In this document: positions 1 to 9,510 of the stretch, piece by piece
How the letters are laid out: each line of letters starts with the position of its first letter
Position numbering within the stretch: the first letter of the stretch is position 1
Assembly (NCBI GenBank): GCA_022496205.1
Contig: WTXD01000194.1
Span: 1-18,802 of the forward strand
Reading direction: 5' to 3'
Origin: Gloeopeniophorella convolvens
Lineage: Eukaryota > Basidiomycota > Agaricomycetes > Russulales
DNA length: 18,802 nucleotides
Made by a program: the position numbers and the translations under genes
Notes under the pieces: model-generated
Told to the model about the DNA's origin: nothing
What the model saw: only the letters and a program-made list of their open reading frames with translations
The model's database searches: none

Positions 1-306
1 CCGCGCCACCCTCGAACTGCAAATCGTGTCCGTCATCCGTAAGACACCATCCCTCTCCTCTAAACCAAGGCTCACGGCTCTCATTTCCTCGTGCGTCTCC
101 ATATACTTGGGGTCCAGGCATGGCCGACTGTCGAAGCTGATGCAGCCATTTAGTAACGCAGTGATCCCCCTGGGTCCGATGGCGTTCGCGCTCTTCTCGA
201 CCGGTGAAGCCGTGCTTCCACGAGGGCCGTTGTACGATACACACCGCCACTGTGTCTTTTCTTCATTTTCTTGATTAAAATCGTCATCCGGGAGTGGTCC
301 GCAGTA
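1..306 (-). CDS. unrecognised partial ORF, open at the left edge
   Basis: One minus-strand frame is open for 102 codons from an in-frame TGA (bases 307-309) to the first base of the window. The translation is acidic and hydrophilic at first (PDDDFNQENEEK), then has short runs such as GPRGITALLNGC and DPKYMETHEEM. It has no early Met; the first is in KYMETH, so it would be an internal exon or start at a splice acceptor upstream. It lies directly downstream of the decayed end of the NACHT gene on the same strand. It could be a far 3' exon of that gene or part of a separate gene whose body is outside the window. I do not recognise a family. The length without stops in a region of about 55% GC is the only argument that it is coding. 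Confidence 0.3.
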
Positions 307-445
307 TCAGTGGGACTTCTAATGGTCTCCAGATGACCGTTTGCTGACGCAGCTTGCAAGGCACCAAACGCACCTACACATTTCGGGAGGAAAATATGCA
401 GATAGCACGCCGGGCATTGTGGGTCAAGTGAGTGGCTCGGAGTAG

Positions 446-2899
446 TCACAGCGGTGAGCTGTGAGACGTCAATGGGCGTGGTAGGGGGGAACAGGCTTCG
501 GAGAGCATTGTTGAGCGCATATTCTGGGGAGCCACCGCCTGAGCCATCCGGCTTTGAGAAGATACGACGATAACGCACGTGTGCACAGGAGTTGTGCGCG
601 ATAGTTCCGGGCCGACGTGATAGCGGGAGGTCTTGATGTACGCGACAGCGCAAGGCCGGCAGAAGTCAGGTATTCTCCCACAGAAAAGTGGGCAAACTGC
701 ACAACGCGGCGCCCGGAGGCATCGCTAGCAATGGTGACGAGACTGGAACATATGGATAAGAGAGCTTCTTTCTGGGTCGCCTGGGGCAGGCCGCGATTCG
801 AAGTCGATTGAGAAAATCCTGGCGGCTTCGTCGACTCTGAGCGGACCGGAAGCTCGGATGAGACGCTGGAAAAGGCGATAGGCGTATTTCCACTTCCTCT
901 CAGAGATGCGATGCAGTGCGCGCTCGTACGTCTCTTCCAAGCCTTTGGGAAATCCGACCAGTGCGGATGGGACATCTGGCGGGTGACATTCGCGCAGAGC
1001 TTCCAGCTGACAGGAGACGTATCGGAACCTATGAAGCAGGCAGATGCAAATACGTCCCTGATAGCAAACTTCCAAGACTTACATTCCATGGGCTTTCTGA
1101 GACAGTGTCTCGACAACCACATTCTTGATGTTCGTGTCCCATCCAGACATTTCCGGATCCGAGGCGATAGTTGAATCGACATAATGCACAATGTCCCGGG
1201 CATGACCACCTGCGGTATCAAGGGACATGACTTGGGGTTCCAGTGGTTCGAGGCTCGACTGGATGTCGTGCTCGGGGCGACTAAAAATGCATACGCGCAC
1301 GCCGTGAGAGCGGTACAGGGAGCAAAGCTCTTTCAGAAGATCAATAATTTTTGCGCGCGGAGGTGGAAGGCCAGAGTCGGAACATTCGTCTAGTGCATCA
1401 ATGATGAGGTATTTTGTGCCGCTTTTTGGTGACTCGAGCATGCTCTTCAAGCATCTCACAAGTTCGTCGTCGCTCGGCTGTCGAAAACCGCCGTCGTGCG
1501 TCGAATATAGGGCCGAAAGATGTTCGGTGTGAGATTCTGACTGCGTGCAGAGTTGAACCAGTATCGAACAGAGAAGGCCCCTGATACTCTTCTTTGTGGG
1601 GTCTCCAAAGTCACAGTAGAAGTAGGCCACAGATACTGATTCTGTGGCGCGTAGACGCAGTATGTCCTCAATGATGGACGAACTAGCTAGGAAGTAAGCC
1701 ACGAAGGAAGCTTGGCAGTGATGCGGCGCACCAGAGGACAGTCTTTCCCGACCCCACTGTGGAGATATGATTAGAATGGCACGTAGAATCAGAAAGCTGG
1801 AAGGACCCCACATTTCCCGTGGATCCAGAGCAACGAACCGCCCGCCTTCCACTCTCGGTAGACGCTCCCTTCCAGAAACCACTTTCCAGTGCCGCCGAGA
1901 CGGACCGCGCATGCAGCATTGTGGTTCGTCGACGGATTCGGCGCAGACAGCCACTCCCGGTAGCGACAGAGAAGCTGAGCGCCTGCCCGGGGTTTTCAGT
2001 GTCCGATTGAAGCTATTGAAGGAGGACGACGAACGTCGGTATTCTGCCCATTGACGTGCCTCGCTGACGAGACCGCGAACACCATCCCAAGTTTCTACAC
2101 CCACAGCCACAGCCTCATCTCTGGTCAGTTGATCTAGAAGCCTCAATGCATCTTCGACTTCGGTCTTTCCTCGCAACGCTTTCATAAGGGCCCCTGCCAG
2201 TCACGCTGAGCATAGAGCGCAAGCATTGAAGACGCCCATAACGACAAACTCACTGAGTCTGCCTTGTTTGATCTGTTTAGTAACGAGGGCGAAGATCGAG
2301 AGAAGCTCCGCTACTATGTATACTATTGCTGTGGACAGAACGGACGTTGGTGGCTTCCGCATATATACCTCGAGGCGCCCGAGGAAATTCTTGATAGACT
2401 TGAACAGGGACGTGACCGTGTTGTAGCCGCTGCTAACCTTCTTTACTGCCTACTAGTTTATCAGTCTGTGAATTTCGTAACGGAAAAATAGGACCGGAAC
2501 CTCCAGAAGGATGCCGATGCTGGCAAATACGGCTCTTGCGGGAGGCATTGCCTGGTGAGCCACCAGTCAGAGCTCCTCTCACACCCCAGCGGCGAAACGG
2601 TGCCTCACCAAACTGATGCTTTCGCATAAGGCTCCATTGCTGACGAGCGCGAATGTGATATCCACGACCGGCCCGAGAGCTCTCATGATCTTTCCTGTCT
2701 TCTGTGATGCTCTGAAGTCGTCAAAGAAACTCATTTGCTCTTGAAATATCTCGTTGACGTCCTCGACAGTACTGCAGCCCTTGAGTTTATGTGCCAGGCT
2801 GTGGGAAGCAAGATCTACTCCTGTGTTTCGAGAGTAGTTGTCCAGAGCATTTTTGAAGAGAGACTGAAGATCGGTAGTGTTGGCCTGAGAAAGCACCAT
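446..2899 (-). CDS. Goodbye-NACHT NLR-like (STAND) ATPase, C-terminal third frame-disrupted
   Basis: Fungal STAND-type NTPase. Such proteins are thought to act as cytosolic signal-sensing switches in non-self or heterokaryon recognition; that is family knowledge. I start at the ATG at 2897-2899 (MVLSQANTTD). Exons by phase: 2899-2609, 2551-2501, 2449-2254, 2193-2035, 1982-1812, 1756-1732, 1682-1083, then from 1028. The introns are 57, 51, 60, 52, 55, 49 and 54 nt; the fourth (1983-2034) is the least certain. Residues about 10-180 match the fungal Goodbye N-terminal domain. WLSAPNPSTNHNAAC and LLWIHGK lead into Walker A GSGKTVL (about 291-297). Walker B is LIIDALDEC (about 392-400), then sensor FSRPEHDI and the winged-helix-like stretch VVQFAHFSVGEYL. 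Near base 785 the frame changes by one base (FSIDFES to ATQKEALLSICSS); near 640-650 it changes back (SRYHVGPEL). A lone ankyrin-like GALQAASANGHLE occurs near 330-370 in another frame. It is either a recent pseudogene or has assembly indels; the 3' limit is uncertain. Confidence 0.8.
1732..1756 (-). other. 25-nt micro-exon encoding the NACHT P-loop
   Basis: These 25 bases encode GSGKTVL plus two bases of a codon on each side. They are bounded by an intron at 1757-1811 (GTGGGG..CCACAG, with TTCTAATC as a likely branch site) and one at 1683-1731 (GTGCGC..GCTAG). The split codons join cleanly: HGK-L-GSGKTVL upstream and TVL-C-SSIIEDIL downstream. Both match the usual NACHT consensus without a gap. 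The phases on the two sides are the direct evidence; no long ORF spans this segment. Confidence 0.75.
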
Positions 2900-3890
2900 A
2901 CTGCTGGTCAGGCGTGTACGGTGTGGCGTCGCGCGGAGGCCAACATGACGAAGTAGATATAGCGCTGGGGGATTCCATTGGCACAGTTGCAGTGAGCCTA
3001 GGTTGGCACTTGTTGGCACTAACTGAAGGCTGGCACTGACTGAATTTTGCCAGGCTGAGATCGGAGGCACGGCGGTTGCCACTGGGCACCCAAGCGCGGT
3101 AGCCGCGGTCCGCAGTGATCGATAATCCGGGCTAGTCCGGGCTCCTCGATTCCACCGGGCCGCCCGGAACTCTCGGTCTCTCTGTCGAACAAAGTCGAAC
3201 TGCCTTGAACCGTGTCATCCATCGGAAGTTCACGACAGCACAAGTTGATGTCAACAGCTTTCAGCTTTCGACCCCTTTCTGTGATCCAATCCAGTGCATA
3301 TGGTCCTACCTTGACTTGACTTTCGAGTAATTGTGCCTGCAACTATACTCAATCTCGAGCTCAGTGCTGGTACGCGTCTACACTTGAAACCGTGCCAACG
3401 GAAATCACAGTTGAATCTCGGTACTCTCTGAATCGCTTCCGGGCACGATGATACTTCAAGCTCATACGTAGCCATTAGCTACAGGCTGGTACTGGTGCTC
3501 GTTGTTCCTGAGGCAAGGCACTGGTGAAGCATTGAAGCCACACGATGCAAGGACGTGCGCAAATGTTTCTCTGGCGCTGGACCTCTGGTGGCTCCTCTAT
3601 TAGCGGTTATACTGTACCATTTGTGCCGACGTCACTTCAGCCCAGTGGCGACGTCGGTGGCTCTACGGTCGCCGGAATGTCTGCTGCTCGTCGATCAGAA
3701 TTTTGGCAACTCTACGTTGGCAACGCTCGTCTTTGGACCACTCTCGTGAACACTCGGGCACTGGCAATGTGCCGATAGGCCATTGAATGACGCTGGCAAC
3801 GACCGTCTCGTTCATAGTGCCACTGGGCACTATGATGGGTTTAAAGGCCCCACCCAGCCCGACTATTAGAGTTCCATAACCACTGCCTTC
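2900..3890. other. intergenic stretch with a cluster of GGCACTG-like motifs
   Basis: This is the spacer between the divergently placed NACHT gene and zinc-finger gene Z1, so it should hold both promoters. Minus-strand ORFs at 3251-3475 (an ATG-started 74-codon frame) and 3019-3342, and a plus-strand frame at 3545-3778, are open but match nothing I know. I could not join them by convincing splice sites. The stretch is unusually rich in TTGGCAC, GGCACTG and GTGCC words, near 3003-3040, 3080-3092, 3517-3525, 3757-3775 and 3817-3830. The last is an imperfect palindrome, AGTGCCACTGGGCACT. These could be regulator binding sites or remains of a short repeat. Confidence 0.4.
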
Positions 3891-4326
3891 ATGCCTCCCC
3901 GAGTAAATCAGACTGTCAGCAGCGTTCGCGGTCGAGGACGAAGCCAAATCGATTGGGAGAGAATTAAAGCATACCTTCGACATTCTGGAGCGTTGAGTCT
4001 CGAGGACGGACGCGGTCCATTAGCCTCGCAGGGACCTGGTCGTGATCACCAGGTAAGAGGTAGCATATGTCGGGCCATTCTTCTCGAATTAACAATTCTT
4101 GCCTTTCTAGCCACCGGGCGGAACCGCCATCATCGCAGCCGTTAACGTGGATCCACCGCCTCAAAGCCACATGGACGTGATAATTCAAGAATGTGAGGCT
4201 TGCGAGTCTCCATGGCAAGGCACACTCTTGCAGTACCGTGACCACCTCATCTCTTCCCATAAAGTTGGTAGTGAAAGTCAATTGGCTAAAATGTTGGAGC
4301 AGGCATGGCTGCGCGCAGCACAGTAG
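3891..4326 (+). CDS. Z1: short single-finger zinc-finger protein
   Basis: Two exons, 3891-4052 and 4111-4326, around a textbook intron (GTAAGA donor, ATTAAC branch, TTTCTAG acceptor; 58 nt, phase 0). The product is 125 aa starting MPPRVNQTV. The first exon is basic and Gly/Arg-rich (VRGRGRSQIDWERIK). Residues about 82-104 form CEACESPWQGT..LLQYRDHLISSH, that is C-x2-C-x13-H-x4-H. The core QYRDHLISSH aligns with the second finger of Z2-Z5 (RRYRFKNHLSQYH, HKYVDHIREAH, AYTDHLSSAH, YQYKVHLEKRH). There is no first finger. It ends with a short helix-like tail rich in Leu, Ala and Gln. The role is unknown; binding of nucleic acid or a protein partner through one zinc knuckle is inferred. It could be a truncated relative of the longer genes nearby. 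The gene model is strong because the intron signals and frame agree. Confidence 0.75.
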
Positions 4327-4970
4327 CCGACTCGTATAAATTAGTCCATCCACTAAGCCACTGGAAACCCCGTATAAATTTTGTTAGTAGACAGCTATCT
4401 GCCAGCATAGTAAAATCGTATCCTTCCAATTATCTCGGACCCCATATGGCCACGGCGTGGCCGTATCACATGTTCAATGACGATGTCACACCCACAGTGG
4501 GTGAGCGCTTGAGCTACAAGCCTAATAGTAATGAGAGCCGACCGCCGTAATCAAATAAGGATTCTGAAGCCGGGAGAAGTTGGGGAGAAGCTTCGCGGCT
4601 TCGCTTCAGTTGGTACAAGTCAATGATGCAGCCAGGGGCTGTGATTCTCGATCGCTGACGAATTCGGATAAAATAAGCCGGAAGTCCATCATATACATCT
4701 TGCGGACCGACTCTCATATTCCTCGTTTACACAACGCGAACTTCGTCCACAACCATCAAGACACAGTATTCGTGCCCATTCGGGGTATGTGCACCTCCTG
4801 ATACCAAGTATAGAAATGCAACACATTGTTGTACTCGGAATCAACATGAGGCTTTGTCGCGGCCGCTCTATGCCCCCAATCGCACCAACCCCCATTACTG
4901 CGTTTGAACTCTCCAACAAAGTCTCCCTGTCCGTAAACCTTCTCCCTGGGACGTCGGGTCTGTCTTTTCA
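4327..4970. other. spacer between Z1 and Z2
   Basis: No coding region is supported; the ORFs on either strand are under 120 codons and share no motif with the neighbours. The only structure I see is a direct repeat of CGTATAAATT, at 4334-4343 and 4372-4381, a TATA-like word duplicated 38 bases apart. The stretch serves as the 3' flank of Z1 and probably the 5' flank of Z2. Confidence 0.35.
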
Positions 4971-5840
4971 ATGTCGCAAGAATCTGCCAAGCCATCGGTG
5001 CATGTCTTGGGTGTGAGTGCATCACTCCATACCGGTGCCCTGCGCCGCGCGGCCCTGTCACCCCCTCTCTTCGCCGCCGTTGACGATAATCTCGGCCCCA
5101 TAGCACCTGGATATGGGCTCCGTTACGATGCCAGTGTCTGCAAATGTGAATTTCGCCTCAGAAGGCTCCTCTCAGTTGAATTGTCCCCAAGTACGGGTAG
5201 GCGACTTCCGCTTCACTATCAGCCTGAGCATCATATACTGATTTCTGTCTCGTAAAGCAGGATAATAGTGCAACATCAGTTCGCCAAACGATCGGTGACC
5301 CTCAATGCGAAGCTATCTGGGGTTCGATTGTGGCTCCGCCGAGTCCGGAGGCGCGCCGTGTTACCCAAGGGCGCGGGAAGGGCGAGCGCTTCAAGAATGG
5401 TTGCCACCGTGACTCGTACGCACATGTCATGCAAAGCTCTACGCTTCATCGCCATTAATCTTCACAACGCTGGCCATGCCAAATTTTAGGCACGAATCAG
5501 GCGACTCATCTCTCCGCTCTCAGAGGCGGGAACGTGCGCCTACTACCGGTGCCAGGAGAAACTTGTCAAGCCTTTTCGATGCTGTGAATCCGGGTGCTTC
5601 AGGTCTTACGTAGACCAACGAGGCTTGAATCGCCACATGAAAGAGCACCATAGTCTAGAGGTGGGCTACGTATGCGAGTACTGTAGCTCTGATGCCCCTG
5701 TTAGCGTCCGCAAGGCTGTTCGCAGATATCGGTTTAAGAACCACCTCTCCCAGTACCATCGGTTCACAAAGGCCTCATTTGTGGAGTCCGCAATTATAGC
5801 AGCAGAGAAAGCGGGGCAGAATGTGGGCGAAACGAATTAA
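4971..5840 (+). CDS. Z2: twin-zinc-finger protein
   Basis: Four exons in phase 0: 4971-5012, 5104-5190, 5261-5425 and 5490-5840, giving 214 aa from MSQESAKPSV. Introns are GTGAGT..CCATAG (91 nt), GTACGG..AAGCAG (70 nt, with TACTGAT as branch) and GTCATG..TTTTAG (64 nt, weak donor). An alternative start is the ATG at 5113. The middle is Ser/Pro- and Arg-rich. Finger 1 is CCESGCFRSYVDQRGLNRH followed by MKEHH (C-x4-C-x12-H-x3-H), a normal C2H2 finger. Finger 2 begins CEYC, then a longer loop of 19 residues with RRYRF, then HLSQYH. It lacks the W-x4-R core of Z3-Z5. The two fingers are separated by only about ten residues. A nuclear regulator is the likeliest role for such a protein, but no target is visible. 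The finger exon is clear; the 5' exons are inferred from phase. Confidence 0.72.
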
Positions 5841-8140
5841 GCTGGCCACGCAGTCAGCCGTACACAGGAAATAGCCATGTCTAGCCGCTTGCTCTTCGCT
5901 ACCTCTATATACTTTCTCCGTAGAGTCGCTCATCGGTTGGGTTCAAATTGGTTCTGTATCATAGGGGTCTGTATCGTGCCAACTATGCTATGTCAGATTG
6001 AATTCTTGCCGATCTCATCCTGGTCATAGCTCGGGGGTCACCAGAGGTTTGCGCTGGGTTTGCCGGGAGGTCAGTATGTACCGAGTACGTATGCAGTATA
6101 TGGAAAGCAGTGGTTTAAGCTCAAGTCTCGGAAGGCTCCCCGCAATGTCGACCCTTGCCTCGCGGGCGCATGGTTCGTCGGGCTTAAGCTTTCCCGCAAG
6201 CAATTGCAAATGTGGGAGTTCCACGTTCTCGCGAGATGTCTACGCCCAAGCAGCCCAGGACGCCCTTGCATTCTTTCAACATGTTTGTGCAGAGACTTTG
6301 ATGAAACTGACTTTGCGCGACTCACGGGCGTAGTAGGTGAGTCGTCCTCAAGGCAGAGTAAGTAGTGAGAGGCGGGGTTAGTGGCGAACTCGATAACATA
6401 AGGGTGTTGTCTGATTAATACTATCGTATTGTACGCAACTAGGAACCGACACTAAAGTATGAAGGCAGGAACATATCTATCGAACTGGGATGGCGGGTAT
6501 CTTGAAACCAGTGAGCGTGCGTCTTCGATGCGGCGAATCTCCTTCTGATGAGAGTAGCCCTTGCTGTAGCCGTGCGACTTCGAAGTCGAACAATGGCATC
6601 AGCGAGCGCTGCAGCAGCACTGGCCGCGTGCACCGGCCGCGGTCATCAAGCCTACACGAGAAGAAATTTGTTTCGTTGTATGATGGTTCTACCTCTTCAA
6701 TGTGCGCAGTGTGGAAACCACGGAAAACAGAATGCATTTGCGAGCATGCCGCGGTATGTCTTGCCCTCCGCACGCTCGACACGTTCACACCCTCGCCGCA
6801 GCACGCCGACGCGTAGCGCCAGTCCGCACGTGGCTGGTCATGAATCCAGTCGTACCGCTCGGACGCAATGGTGGCAGATGCAACATCGAAGACGTGAGGA
6901 ACAACGCAGTCGCCGAACACGTTATATCGGTAGGATGCATGGCATCGACAATGCTCGGGCGTTGAAGGAGCGGGGCCACGTGGAGGAGGAATGGAGCCAG
7001 GTCCGGGTGTGACGACGTAGTACGCGGTCATGCCAATGTCCGGGTTTATCTGTCGAAAGATGGTGAACTATGTGAGCACGCATGTATGCCGCGAACGAGG
7101 TGGTGTGTGCCACCTACTAATTTCGGGCTTCATGCGGGAATGCCATATGGCTGGTTCAGGGATACTGCTGCGCGAGTGCTCTGGCTTGGGATGGGGTTGG
7201 GTTAACATACCTTTATGTACCCACCAGGTGTCAGCCGGAGCCTGAGGCCAAAGCACAAGATGCCACAATGTGATGAAAGACTGAAAGACACAGTCCTCCG
7301 ATATCACCCCATTCAGGTACAAGAATGGAAAATAAAGGGTTCCCTTTGACGTTGAACAAAAAGCGGGGTCGTGTGGCCTCGCCACAAAAGTGACCGGTAC
7401 ATCTCTTGGGTGAATCATGAATCATGTACATGAGATCTAAGTCGAGCATTTGCAAGTTTGCAACAAACTGTAGCTCAGAAAGTGTTGAGTTTCAGCTCAG
7501 CATACGGGTGACAATAATGGAAGCAATTCAGTGTCGTCATAGAGGAGCGGGTCGAGGAATAACTCTCTCGCGATAATTGTGCCATCGGGGAGGGGAAACA
7601 TGCAGCAGCGCTTGTGCAGCGCAGTGGCAATTAAAAGTCCCACGCACGCGTGCTCAGTTGGTCATCAGATCTCGATGATCGTTGATCGACGACCGGCATC
7701 CTCCAAGATTACATAAGTTCAAGTCGCCGAGACAACCTCAGACTCGGACTCGGTGCCGGTGAGCTCGCCACTCGAGCGAAGTGCCACGGTCACTTGAACG
7801 AACTTGACGCGATCCTTGATGAGTTGTGAAGAAAGCATAGAATACAAGTACATAGGTGCATTGTCCGCGTGATCAGATAGAGCATAAAAGAAAATACAGC
7901 ACAGAGGGATAGAGTCGGCGTAAACAAAGAAGGACGCTTAGGTAGGCTTAGGTGCGGAGAATAAATACCTACATTACACTGGTACTCTGAGGGGTGCCAT
8001 CAGTGACGGGTTAAGAGGAAGAGGCTGCGAGTAAAATCCAGATGTTCGTAATACATCTTCCGGATAGATGTTGGGCATACGTATGTTTGGGATTTACGGC
8101 AGACCGATGACTGGAGACAGTCTCATACGGAGATGACTTT
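5841..8140. other. 2.3-kb stretch with only weak ORFs
   Basis: This lies between the stop of Z2 (plus strand) and the stop of Z3 (minus strand), so both genes converge on it. Candidate frames include 5998-6333 plus (MSTLASRAHGSS, then DVYAQAAQDALAFFQ), 7068-7418 minus and the ORF at 6477-7031 listed separately. None has a recognisable domain, and I could not extend any by a good intron. From 7420 to 8010 no frame of note is open. I saw no tRNA, no terminal repeats and no zinc-finger motif here. Confidence 0.35.
6477..7031 (-). CDS. hypothetical 184-codon ORF
   Basis: This is the longest intact ATG-started single ORF outside the recognised genes. It begins MTAYYVVTPGPGSIPPPR, a Pro-rich start, and is later Arg- and His-rich with scattered Cys residues. 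I recognise no domain, signal peptide or membrane segment. The opposite strand carries a 154-codon ORF over much of the same bases (6548-7012), so at least one of the two is a shadow. The region is GC-rich enough for chance ORFs of this size. I list it because its length is the best argument that it is coding. Confidence 0.2.
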   Translation of the reverse strand: MTAYYVVTPGPGSIPPPRGPAPSTPEHCRCHASYRYNVFGDCVVPHVFDVASATIASERYDWIHDQPRADWRYASACCGEGVNVSSVRRARHTAACSQMHSVFRGFHTAHIEEVEPSYNETNFFSCRLDDRGRCTRPVLLQRSLMPLFDFEVARLQQGLLSSEGDSPHRRRTLTGFKIPAIPVR

Positions 8141-9510
8141 TCAAGTGAGCAAGGAAGTGGTCCACCTCTCGGGCGCGATGACGGGATGAGCCTCCCGAAT
8201 GTGATCGACATACTTGTGGCGGCGCCCCTCCGGCCACCGGAACATATGACAGTAGCCACAAGTCTTCCACGTAGTGTTGGCTTCTTTCTTGTGGCGATTG
8301 AGTTCAGCTCGTCTTCCAAAATCTTTTGAACACAGATCGCAACGGCATCGCTTCCTGGGATGTTTTCCGCCAGTGCTAGGAGAAGCGCTGCGCTTGATGG
8401 GTGGAGTCACGGTAGCGCTGTGGCACCATAAAGTTGCTTCATTGGGAAGCAGCTCTGTATCACAATAGCTCCGAACCGATGCAGGACTGTTCGGCGAGAA
8501 GGAGGTCGGCGGCGCGCTGAAAAGCGTGAGTTCATATTCAGAGTGCTAAAGGACTGAGCTCGACGTACGTATTATCAGAAGCAGAGGAAAGTTTATCTGA
8601 CGAGAGGGACAGCCCGGCGTGCTGATCGTGTCCAGCCAATAGCTTCACGCCCCACGGTGTTCCCGGGTCAACGTCCGCGTTCACACCGCGAGTGAAGCCA
8701 ACTCCCTGCCCGGAAGCATCCTCGGATGTCTGGAGGACACTCCTCAGGGCGCCGAGTTCACCAGGTGAGGCACCGGAGGGAAGGCATTGTATGTTGACTG
8801 TTGAGCAAGCGGCGCTGTGTTCCCAAAAACGAGAGCACCCGGCGGTACAAGGGACAATGACACTTCGCTATTATCCGGGGAACCCGAACACTTACATGTC
8901 GGCGTCAGCTGCTTCCAGTAAAGGGATACCAAGAGGACCGCCTACCAAGACATCGTCGAACGGGGGTACGGTGGGGCGAGAGCCCGCGGTGGCGGTGATA
9001 TATGAAAATGCAGTCGATGCATGGCTGGCGTGGTGCATGCAACCGGGTGGACCCGGAGCGTTGATGGCTTCCATAGCGTCGTTGAGGTGTCTGTGGGAAT
9101 GGCGTCGAAGCCACTGCCATTTGGGGCACTAGCATACGAAGCGTTTGGGGGCGTTTAAGGAAGTTGGTCCCGCCAAATTCAGACGGCGTCAGAACACGAG
9201 GCCTGCAGAGCGGAGGGAGCGCCGACCTTGCGCCGAGGCCCATCCCTGCTAATTTGCATTGGACATCGTTAGCGCTTCATACGAAGGCCCTCTTCAAGAC
9301 CCACCTCTTGACTGATCCCAAGAGAGAAGTTCTCCCACGCGGATTTGAATGGACTCGGGATGACCATAAATAGGAGGTCGGGGTCGTGGCCCGTGACTCC
9401 ATGCGATGGGTGGGATATCTATTGCGACGACGCAGCGCGTCAGATCCCTGAGACGGTGAGAAGGCTACAGTTTGATGACAATCTCGGTTCGTATAGGCTG
9501 GCGCCGACAT
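8141..9510 (-). CDS. Z3: twin-zinc-finger protein, finger 1 missing its last His
   Basis: Six exons: 9510-9469, 9418-9305, 9248-9198, 9128-8896, 8814-8569 and 8516-8141, total 353 aa from MSAPAYTNRD. Introns are GTAGCC..GCAATAG (50 nt, CTGAC branch), GTGGGT..AAATTAG (56 nt, GCTAAC branch), GTGTTC..TGCTAG (69 nt, weaker), GTAAGT..AACACAG (81 nt) and GTACGT..TTTTCAG (52 nt). All exon phases add up. The N-terminal 250 residues are low-complexity (Ser, Pro, Gly, Ala). The C-terminal exon has a basic stretch (KHPRKRCRC, a possible nuclear-localisation signal), then finger 1 CDLCSKDFGRRAELNRHKKEAN. There Asn stands where the last His is expected. Finger 2 is CGYCHMFRWPEGRRHKYVDH then IREAHP (C-x2-C-x15-H-x4-H). 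The protein ends 12 residues later. The start is tentative; the last two exons are secure. Confidence 0.72.

Noticed and set aside
469..1221. A 250-codon minus-strand ORF as a separate gene
   Set aside because: Only its last part (from about base 785) carries family-like residues; before that it is an out-of-frame shadow of the NACHT exons.
5310..5345. GGTTCGATTGTGGCTCC as a tRNA T-arm
   Set aside because: There is no matching A-box, acceptor stem or anticodon arm upstream, and the bases lie within an exon of Z2.
6548..7012. Plus-strand 154-codon ORF
   Set aside because: It overlaps an opposite ORF of greater length, is very rich in Arg, Ala and Ser as expected for a shadow, and has no motif.
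7068..7418. Minus-strand 116-codon ORF
   Set aside because: No domain, no extending introns, and tryptophan- and histidine-rich composition unlike the neighbouring coding regions.
8730..8773. A 44-nt intron (GTGCCT..CTCCAG) in Z3
   Set aside because: With the 81-nt intron at 8815-8895 the exon 8814-8569 is open and phase-consistent without it; the alternative would need a 28-nt intron upstream, which is too short.
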